Below, one piece after another: positions 1-4,510 of a stretch of DNA of 6,165 bases. The position numbers and the translations under genes were made by a program. The stretch covers positions 1 through 6,165 of the forward strand of contig MWAC01000075.1 of the NCBI GenBank assembly GCA_002068815.1, written 5' to 3'. Position 1 is the stretch's first letter; every line of letters starts with the position of its first letter. The stretch comes from Firmicutes bacterium ADurb.Bin467 (GTDB taxonomy: Bacteria; Bacillota; Clostridia; Christensenellales; Aristaeellaceae). The notes below the pieces were generated by a model. That model was given only the letters and a program-made list of their open reading frames with translations, was not told where the DNA came from and searched no databases.

Positions 1-136
1 CGGCGAAATCCTGCTGCAGCGCCGGGTCCGTCATCGCGTTGCCGCCGTACTTGATGACGACGACGCGGCCCGTATACTGCTGGATGTAGGGGAGCGCCTG
101 CACGAGTATCTCGGCGCGCTGGGCGTTGTTGGCCAT
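1..136 (-). CDS. argB: Acetylglutamate kinase, N-terminal part (runs off left edge)
   Basis: Only the first 45 codons are in the window; the gene continues past position 1. The enzyme phosphorylates N-acetyl-L-glutamate with ATP, the second step of cyclic ornithine/arginine synthesis in the cytosol. Seen here: an N-terminal helix region rich in Ala/Gln, then the amino-acid-kinase signature [11 protein letters not shown] at residues 25-35, with Lys29 and the Gly-Gly loop that bind phosphate and substrate, followed by the TDPAL stretch typical of ArgB. The start is the ATG at 136-134 (minus strand), placed by an AGGAGG 6 nt upstream. That AGGAGG overlaps the argJ stop, so translation is probably coupled. 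Identity rests on this short but distinctive N-terminus and on the argC-argJ-argB order. Whether the gene is intact, and whether it has arginine-feedback residues, cannot be seen. Confidence 0.92.
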   Translation of the reverse strand, partial: MANNAQRAEILVQALPYIQQYTGRVVVIKYGGNAMTDPALQQDFA

Positions 137-142
137 GATGAT

Positions 143-149
143 CCTCCTA
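143..149 (-). promoter_or_regulatory. argB ribosome binding site fused with argJ stop
   Basis: Read on the minus strand the sequence is TAGGAGG: the TAG stop of argJ (149-147) shares two bases with a perfect AGGAGG (148-143). The spacer to the argB ATG is 6 nt. Ribosomes ending on argJ would sit directly on the argB initiation site, which favours translational coupling. Confidence 0.85.
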
Positions 150-1358
150 TGTCCGGTAATCGCCGTTGATCTTCACGTAATCGTACGTCAAATCGCAGCC
201 CCACGCGACGGACGAGCACGGCCCGGCGTTGAGGTTCACGTGGATGAAGATGTTCTCCTCGGAGAGCACCTTTTTTGCGAGCGCCTCGGAGAACGGAACG
301 CCCGCGCCGCCCTTGCAGACCTCGACCGTGCCGGCGGCGGAGGTAAACGACACGTCTACCTTCGAGACGTCGACGTCCGCGCCCGCGTAGCCGACCGCGC
401 AGAGCACGCGGCCCCAGTTCGCGTCCGCGCCGAACATCGCGGCCTTGACGAGCGACGAGCAGATGACCGCCTTGCTGACGACGTCGGCCGTCTGCTGATC
501 CGCGGCGCCTGTCAGCGCGCACTCGATCAGCTTCGTCGCGCCCTCGCCGTCGCGCGCGATCATCTTGCAGAGCTCGACCGTCACCGCGTTCAATGCCTCG
601 CGGAACGCGTCGAAGTCCGCACCGTCGGACGCGATCTCCGGGTTCCCGGCGAGCCCGTTCGCGAGGATCGCGCACATGTCGTTCGTCGAGGTGTCGCCGT
701 CGACGCTGACGCGGTTGAAGCTGCGCTTCACGTCCATCGACAGCGCCTTCCGGAGCATCGGCGGGGTGATCGCCGCGTCGGTCGTCAGGAACACGAGCAT
801 CGTCGCCATGTTCGGGTGGATCATGCCGGAGCCCTTCGCGATGCCGCCGAGCTTTGCGACGACCCCGCCGACCTCGAACTCGACCGCGACGGCCTTCATC
901 CGCACGTCGGTCGTCATGATCGCCTCCGCCGCCGCGGTCGTGTCCGGCTCGAGCCCGGCCGCCAGCGCCTCCATGCCCGAGGCGATCGGCGCGATGTCCA
1001 GCGGCTGGCCGATGACGCCGGTCGACGCGACGATGACGTCCGAAGCCGGTATGCCCAAATGCTCGCCGACGAGCGCGCACATTTTTTCCGCGATCTCGAC
1101 GCCGTTTAAGTTGCAGGTGTTCGCGTTGCCGCTGTTGCAGATCATCGCGCGCGCGTAGCCGTCCGCGATATTCTTCCTCGTAACCGCGATCGGCGCGCCC
1201 TGCACGAGGTTCAGCGTGTAGACCGCCGCCGCCGCCGCGCGCACGTCGCTCACGATCAGCGCGAGGTCGCGCTTCGATTTGTTCTTGCGGATGCCGCAGT
1301 GTATGCCGCTCGCCCTGAATCCCTGCGCCGCGCAGGCGCCCCCGTCGATCCGCTTCAT
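147..1358 (-). CDS. argJ: Arginine biosynthesis bifunctional protein ArgJ (ornithine/glutamate N-acetyltransferase)
   Basis: ArgJ moves the acetyl group from N-acetylornithine to glutamate, making ornithine and regenerating N-acetylglutamate; bifunctional members also use acetyl-CoA. The protein is 403 residues, full length for the family. Visible landmarks: an ArgJ N-terminus with [18 protein letters not shown] at 17-34; the oxyanion-hole motif ASTGVIG at 111-117 (Thr113-Gly114); the autocleavage site NMATMLVF at 183-190, where the family cuts before Thr186 to make the alpha and beta chains and expose the Thr nucleophile; [11 protein letters not shown] at 218-228; and the family-typical C-terminus KINGDYRT. 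All key residues are present, so it should be active. The start is the ATG at 1358-1356, 8 nt after an AGGAGG. It lies 12 bp after argC and 10 bp before argB, in one operon. Whether it also has acetyl-CoA-dependent synthase activity cannot be told from sequence alone. Confidence 0.97.
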   Translation of the reverse strand: MKRIDGGACAAQGFRASGIHCGIRKNKSKRDLALIVSDVRAAAAAVYTLNLVQGAPIAVTRKNIADGYARAMICNSGNANTCNLNGVEIAEKMCALVGEHLGIPASDVIVASTGVIGQPLDIAPIASGMEALAAGLEPDTTAAAEAIMTTDVRMKAVAVEFEVGGVVAKLGGIAKGSGMIHPNMATMLVFLTTDAAITPPMLRKALSMDVKRSFNRVSVDGDTSTNDMCAILANGLAGNPEIASDGADFDAFREALNAVTVELCKMIARDGEGATKLIECALTGAADQQTADVVSKAVICSSLVKAAMFGADANWGRVLCAVGYAGADVDVSKVDVSFTSAAGTVEVCKGGAGVPFSEALAKKVLSEENIFIHVNLNAGPCSSVAWGCDLTYDYVKINGDYRT

Positions 1359-1366
1359 GTCTCCAT

Positions 1367-1373
1367 CCTCCTA
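1367..1373 (-). promoter_or_regulatory. argJ ribosome binding site fused with argC stop
   Basis: On the minus strand this reads TAGGAGG: the argC stop TAG (1373-1371) shares its last two bases with AGGAGG (1372-1367). The spacer to the argJ ATG is 8 nt. A second ATG lies immediately after the AGGAGG but is too close to be used, so the ATG at 1358 is the start. Confidence 0.85.
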
Positions 1374-2273
1374 TAACACGAGTCCCGCGGCGATGTCCGC
1401 GCCCATCTTGATGTTCAAAATCTCGACCGCCGCGCCGGACGCGCCCTTGCCGAGGTTGTCGTAGGCGGCAATCAGCTGCATCCGGTCCGCGCTCCCCTCG
1501 ACGGAAATCCGCATCGAATCCCGCCCCGCGAGCAGCGCCGCGCTCAAAAATCCGTCCTCCGAGAGGTGTTCGCGGTATTCGACGACCGGACCCGCGTACT
1601 TTTTCACGTATACCCGCCGCACGGCCTCGATGTCCCCGCGCATCGGCACGGTCACGAGCATGCCCGAGTAGAAATTCCCGACGACCGGGAGGAACAGCGG
1701 CGCGTGTTCGAGCCCTGAGAACCTCCGCATCTCCGGCAGGTGCTTGTGCGCCTGACCGAGCGCGTACGCCCGCGGCGCGTCGAGCCCGTCTGCCTGCGCG
1801 TACTCGGCGATCATCCTCTTGCCGCCGCCGGAGTAGCCGGTCAGCGAGTGGAAGGAGAGCAGCGCGTCCGACGGGAGCAGCCCCGCCTCGACGAGCGGAT
1901 AGACGAGCGCGATGAAGCCGCTCGCATGGCAGCCGGGCACCGCGATGCGCTTCGAGGCCTTCGCGCGCTCCATCGCCTTTTCCGACAGCTCCGGGAAGCC
2001 GTACGCCCAGTCCGGGTTCGTGCGGTGCGCGGTCGACGCGTCGATGACGACGACGTCCGGGTTCTCGACCATTCCGGCGGCCTCTATCGCCGCCGCATCC
2101 GGCAGGCAGAGGATCGCCGCGTCGCAGCCGTTCAGCGCGCGGCGGCGGCTCTCCGGGTCCTTGCGCATGTCGTCCGGAAGCCGGATGAGCTCGATATCCG
2201 CGCGCTCCTGCAGCCTTTGCGCGATCCGAAGGCCCGTCGTTCCCTCGCGCCCGTCGATGAACACCCTGTACAT
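1371..2273 (-). CDS. argC: N-acetyl-gamma-glutamyl-phosphate reductase, short type 2 form
   Basis: ArgC reduces N-acetylglutamyl-5-phosphate to the semialdehyde with NADPH, the third step of ornithine synthesis. The 300-residue product matches the shorter 'type 2' ArgC subfamily rather than the roughly 345-residue common form. Evidence: N-terminal Rossmann loop FIDGREGTTGLRI (5-17, Gly8/Gly11/Gly14); VIDASTAHR at 77-84; the active-site cysteine in VPGCHASGF (Cys115), where the common form has GCYPTG; the type 2 motif GYSGGGK at 146-152; a His-rich HKHLPEM at 176-182, likely carrying the catalytic His; and DNLGKGASGAAV at 272-283. The start is the ATG at 2273-2271, 8 nt after an AGGAGG at 2287-2282. 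An in-frame ATG at 2291 would put that ribosome binding site inside the gene and is rejected. It is the first gene of the leftward argCJB operon. Confidence 0.95.
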   Translation of the reverse strand: MYRVFIDGREGTTGLRIAQRLQERADIELIRLPDDMRKDPESRRRALNGCDAAILCLPDAAAIEAAGMVENPDVVVIDASTAHRTNPDWAYGFPELSEKAMERAKASKRIAVPGCHASGFIALVYPLVEAGLLPSDALLSFHSLTGYSGGGKRMIAEYAQADGLDAPRAYALGQAHKHLPEMRRFSGLEHAPLFLPVVGNFYSGMLVTVPMRGDIEAVRRVYVKKYAGPVVEYREHLSEDGFLSAALLAGRDSMRISVEGSADRMQLIAAYDNLGKGASGAAVEILNIKMGADIAAGLVL

Positions 2274-2281
2274 GGGAGAGC

Positions 2282-2287
2282 CCTCCT
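2282..2287 (-). promoter_or_regulatory. argC ribosome binding site (decides the start)
   Basis: Perfect AGGAGG on the minus strand with an 8-nt spacer to the ATG at 2273. It lies within the six-codon N-terminal extension that would follow from the in-frame ATG at 2291, and so supports the shorter 300-residue product beginning MYRVFIDG. Confidence 0.85.
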
Positions 2288-2312
2288 GCATAATCCATCG
2301 GTCTTGCGGATA

Positions 2313-2340
2313 ATTATAAGCGATTGGCGGCGAAAGTCAA
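2313..2340 (-). promoter_or_regulatory. Sigma-70/sigma-A type promoter of the argCJB operon
   Basis: On the minus strand, -35 TTGACT (2340-2335), a 16-nt spacer and a perfect -10 TATAAT (2318-2313). Transcription would begin near 2306, giving a leader of about 33 nt before the argC ATG. Only one -35 base departs from consensus, so this should be a strong promoter unless repressed, which fits a biosynthetic operon under repressor control. No attenuator hairpin or leader peptide is visible in so short a leader. Confidence 0.85.
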
Positions 2341-2376
2341 GCACTATTGAAAAAATATACCGAAAATTTGCATAAC
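2341..2376. promoter_or_regulatory. AT-rich candidate operator between the divergent promoters
   Basis: This 36-bp stretch is strongly AT-rich in an otherwise GC-rich window and lies just upstream of the argC -35 box. Bases 2346-2363 read ATTGAAAAAATATACCGA. They match the ARG-box pattern WNTGAATWWWWATTCANW at 7 of 10 fixed inner positions plus all W positions. A poorer half-like sequence (TTTGCAT) starts at 2367, 3 bp further on, the spacing often seen between paired ARG boxes. It could instead be an Lrp site or a promoter UP-like element. No ArgR gene is in the window, so the assignment is tentative. Confidence 0.3.
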
Positions 2377-2427
2377 GGTTGTCCGGCCGCCTGCTGTGTT
2401 GAAAAAGCGTTACGTCGGGCTGTTCTC

Positions 2428-2456
2428 TTGACTTCGCGGGGAGAATGCTCTATACT
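2428..2456 (+). promoter_or_regulatory. Sigma-70/sigma-A type promoter of the lrp-aminotransferase operon
   Basis: -35 TTGACT (2428-2433), a 17-nt spacer and -10 TATACT (2451-2456). Transcription should begin near 2463, leaving a leader of about 28 nt before the regulator's ATG at 2491. The promoter lies inside an open frame that extends upstream of the regulator, which shows that the upstream in-frame ATG at 2347 is not the real start. Its -35 box is 87 bp from the divergent argC -35 box. Confidence 0.87.
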
Positions 2457-2475
2457 GATCTACAATCTATTTGCG

Positions 2476-2480
2476 GGAGG
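2476..2480 (+). promoter_or_regulatory. Ribosome binding site of the Lrp-family gene (decides the start)
   Basis: GGAGG, within GGGAGGTGGG, with a 10-nt spacer to the ATG at 2491. The next in-frame ATG (2500) would be 19 nt away and the one at 2347 has no such site and lies upstream of the promoter, so 2491 is preferred. Confidence 0.8.
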
Positions 2481-2490
2481 TGGGTCCGGT

Positions 2491-2982
2491 ATGCAGAAGA
2501 TGGAAATGCACATTCTGGAGATCCTAACCGACGACGCGCGCACGAGCGTGGGCCAGATCGCGGCCATGCTCGGCCTGAGCGAGGACGCGGTGCAGGCGGC
2601 GATCGCCGGGCTTGAGGAGCAGCGCATCATCCTGAAGTACCCGGCGCTGATCAACTGGGAGAAGGTGGACGTCGAGGAGGTTGAGGCGCTGATCGAGGTG
2701 CGCGTGACGCCGGAGCGCGACCACGGCTTCGACGCGATCGCCGAGCAGATCTACCGCTTCGAGGAGGTCCGCAACGTCTACCTGATGTCCGGCGGCTACG
2801 ACCTGCTCGTGATGCTGAAGTCGAGCTCCTTGAAGAAGCTCGCGCTGTTCGTCGCGCAGAAGCTCTCGACAATCGACGGCGTGCTCTCGACGGCGACGCA
2901 CTTCGTTTTGAAGCGATACAAGAGCGAGGGCGTGATCCTCGACGAGAAAACCGAAGACAGGAGGCTCAAGGTCTCACCGTGA
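2491..2982 (+). CDS. Lrp/AsnC-family transcriptional regulator
   Basis: A 163-residue protein of the usual Lrp/AsnC length. The N-terminal winged helix-turn-helix covers about residues 4-52: HILEILTDDART, then SVGQIAAMLGLS (19-30) as the first helix of the motif and EDAVQAAIAGLEEQRII (31-47) as recognition helix and wing entry. The C-terminal RAM domain, which oligomerises and binds an amino-acid effector, spans about 65-140 with the conserved GGYDLLV at 101-107. A charged tail of about 20 residues follows. It ends in a 4-nt GTGA overlap with the aminotransferase, so the two are co-expressed and the enzyme's substrate or product may be the effector (inference). Its own promoter faces the argC promoter across 217 bp, so autoregulation and an effect on argCJB are both plausible. 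The effector is not evident from sequence. Confidence 0.93.
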   Translation: MQKMEMHILEILTDDARTSVGQIAAMLGLSEDAVQAAIAGLEEQRIILKYPALINWEKVDVEEVEALIEVRVTPERDHGFDAIAEQIYRFEEVRNVYLMSGGYDLLVMLKSSSLKKLALFVAQKLSTIDGVLSTATHFVLKRYKSEGVILDEKTEDRRLKVSP

Positions 2983-4151
2983 ATTACGATCAAATTTTGT
3001 GCAGGCGCGTGGCCGAGGTGCCGCCGTCGGGCATACGCAAGTTCTTTGACGTGGTCAGCGAGATGAAGGGCGTGGTCTCGCTGGGCGTGGGCGAGCCGGA
3101 TTTCAATACCCCCTGGGGCTATTCGGACGCGGCGATCTACTCGCTGCGCAAGGGACACACGCACTATACGAGCAACTGGGGCCTGCTCGAGCTCCGCAAG
3201 GCGATCGCCGAGTACATGGAGATGCGCTTTCAGGTCGAGTACGACCCGAAGAAGCAGATTCTCGTGACCGTCGGCGCGAGCGAGGGCATCGACATAGCCC
3301 TCCGCGCGCTGGTCGAGCCGGGCGACGAGGTGCTCGTTCCGGATCCGAGCTACGTGAGCTACGCGCCGGGCGTCACCTTCGCCGGCGGCGTGTGCGTGCC
3401 GGTCCGCACCGACGCGGAGCACGCGTTCAAGCTGACCCCGGAGGCGCTTCGCGAGGTCATCACGCCCAAGACGAAGGCGATGATCCTCCCCTACCCGAAC
3501 AACCCGACCGGTGCGGTCATGACGCGCGCGGACATGGAGGCGATCGCGGCGGTGCTTCGCGAGACGAACATCATCGTGATCTCCGACGAAATCTACGCGG
3601 AGTTGACCTACGAGGGAAAGCACGTTTGCTTCGCCGAGATTCCGGGCATGTGGGAGCGCACGATCACGCTGAACGGCTTCTCGAAGGCGTTCGCGATGAC
3701 CGGCTGGCGGCTCGGCTATGCGTGCGGCCCGACGGAATTGATCTCGGTCCTGTGCAAGATCCACCAGTACGCGATCATGTGCGCACCGACCGCCGGCCAG
3801 TTCGCGGCGATCGAGGCGCTCAAGAGCAGCATGCAGAGCGATTTCGCCGAGGTCCGGCGCATGGTCGACACGTACGACCGCCGCAGGCGGCTGATCGTCA
3901 GCGGGCTTCGAAACGCGGGCGTCACCTGCCACGAGCCCAAGGGCGCGTTCTACGCGTTCCCGGCCGTCCCGAAGGGGCTCACGTCGCAGCAGTTCTGCGA
4001 GAAGCTGCTGTGGGAAAAGAAGGTCGCGGCCGTGCCCGGCGACGCGTTCGGCGAGCTCGGCGAGGGCTTCTTCCGCTGCTCGTACGCGGCGTCGAACGAG
4101 AACATCCTGAAGGCCGTCGAGAGGATCGGGGAACTGGTTTCGGAACTGTAG
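2979..4151 (+). CDS. PLP-dependent aminotransferase, class I/II (aspartate aminotransferase fold)
   Basis: A 390-residue fold type I aminotransferase, full length. It transfers an amino group between an amino acid and a 2-oxo acid (commonly 2-oxoglutarate) in the cytosol. Landmarks: SLGVGEPDF at 34-42; the cofactor-loop Gly-Ala-Ser-Glu-Gly at 99-103; PDPSYVSY at 121-128; PYPNNPTG at 171-178 with Asn175; ISDEIY at 201-206 with Asp203, which pairs with the pyridine nitrogen; the Schiff-base lysine Lys236 in NGFSKAFAMTGWRLGY, with phosphate-binding Arg244; and Arg366 (FFRCSYA) for the substrate carboxylate. It starts at GTG 2979, overlapping the regulator's TGA (GTGA). An AGGAGG at 2959-2964 is 14 nt away, a long spacing, so initiation is probably coupled. 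It resembles the PatA-like/alanine-aspartate group. ArgD belongs to class III, so this is not ArgD by family. Exact substrate unknown. Confidence 0.95.
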   Translation: MNYDQILCRRVAEVPPSGIRKFFDVVSEMKGVVSLGVGEPDFNTPWGYSDAAIYSLRKGHTHYTSNWGLLELRKAIAEYMEMRFQVEYDPKKQILVTVGASEGIDIALRALVEPGDEVLVPDPSYVSYAPGVTFAGGVCVPVRTDAEHAFKLTPEALREVITPKTKAMILPYPNNPTGAVMTRADMEAIAAVLRETNIIVISDEIYAELTYEGKHVCFAEIPGMWERTITLNGFSKAFAMTGWRLGYACGPTELISVLCKIHQYAIMCAPTAGQFAAIEALKSSMQSDFAEVRRMVDTYDRRRRLIVSGLRNAGVTCHEPKGAFYAFPAVPKGLTSQQFCEKLLWEKKVAAVPGDAFGELGEGFFRCSYAASNENILKAVERIGELVSEL

Positions 4152-4190
4152 TCCAAAAACAACTTCGGGGCTGTTGCAATAACAAAGAAT

Positions 4191-4227
4191 CCGGCCCTCT
4201 CGGGCGTGAGAGGGCCGGGTTTTCTTT
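4191..4227 (+). terminator. Intrinsic terminator between convergent operons
   Basis: A perfect 11-bp GC-rich stem (CCGGCCCTCTC at 4191-4201 with GAGAGGGCCGG at 4208-4218), a 6-nt loop, then GTTTTCTTT. It lies 39 bp after the aminotransferase stop and ends transcription of the plus-strand pair. Read on the minus strand, the same hairpin is followed by ATTCTTTGTT, a weaker T tract, so it may also end the leftward-facing ABC/HTH operon, whose last stop is at 4268. The rest of the 116-bp gap (4152-4267) shows nothing further that I can support. Confidence 0.93.
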
Positions 4228-4267
4228 GGAATCCGCTGCCGGAACGCAGGGAACTGTGGTTTTCTGT

Positions 4268-4510
4268 TTACTGAATTTCCTGATCCGACTCCCGGAATTC
4301 CTTCGTGTCGAAGAACTCGATCAGCGCAATCCCCAGCCCATCACAGAGCGTCTTTAGCGTTACAATGCCGGGGTTTCGGCTCACCCCGTATACAATGTTC
4401 TTCACAGTCGATGCCGGCACGGCAGAAATGCGCGCCAGCGCATTGAGCGCCATGCTGCGCTCCGCGCACAATGCAACAATCCGATTTGCGACACATTCTC
4501 TCGTTGTCAC
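4268..4510 (-). CDS. Small Cro/C1 (XRE)-type helix-turn-helix regulator
   Basis: An 80-residue protein made almost wholly of one Cro/C1-type helix-turn-helix domain. Residues about 7-18 form helix 1; ALNALARISAV (21-31) and PASTVKNIVYG (33-42) form the motif, with 33-42 as the recognition helix; NPGIVTLKTLCDGLGIALIEFFD (46-68) is the typical closing pair of helices, followed by an acidic tail. It starts at GTG 4510, 8 nt after AGGAG at 4523-4519, and overlaps the ATPase stop by 4 nt (GTGA). The same frame stays open upstream to about 4786 inside the ATPase gene, but that extension is Arg/Asp-rich shadow sequence and is rejected. G+C is about 56% by hand count, below the roughly 63-65% of its neighbours, with codons such as AGA, GCA and ATT, a hint of separate origin. 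As the last gene of a transporter operon it may feed back on that operon; its target is unknown. Confidence 0.88.
   Translation of the reverse strand: MTTRECVANRIVALCAERSMALNALARISAVPASTVKNIVYGVSRNPGIVTLKTLCDGLGIALIEFFDTKEFRESDQEIQ

Noticed and set aside
2274..2291. A six-codon N-terminal extension of argC from the ATG at 2291
   Set aside because: The extension is formed by the ribosome binding site itself; the Rossmann strand begins directly at the ATG at 2273.
31..2298. A 755-codon open frame on the minus strand across all of argC, argJ and the argB start
   Set aside because: It is out of frame with three clearly recognised genes, is dominated by Arg, Gly and Ala with no domain, and exists because GC-rich sequence has few stop codons.
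2347..2490. An in-frame 48-codon upstream extension of the Lrp-family gene
   Set aside because: It contains the -35 and -10 boxes and would begin upstream of the transcript start; a good ribosome binding site precedes the ATG at 2491 and the extension has no Lrp-like sequence.
2796..3932. A 378-codon minus-strand frame and a 321-codon plus-strand frame (3392-4357) over the aminotransferase
   Set aside because: Both are low-complexity shadows of the aminotransferase gene; all PLP-enzyme motifs lie in the 2979-4151 frame.
2979..4151. The aminotransferase as the missing ArgD of the nearby arginine operon
   Set aside because: ArgD is a class III aminotransferase; this protein has class I/II motifs (NPTG, SKAFAMTGWRLGY) and lies in a divergent operon, so the family does not support it, though an overlapping activity cannot be excluded.
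4155..4177. A possible small hairpin (CAAC...GTTG) just after the aminotransferase stop
   Set aside because: The stem is only about four pairs with no following T tract, unlike the strong hairpin at 4191-4218.
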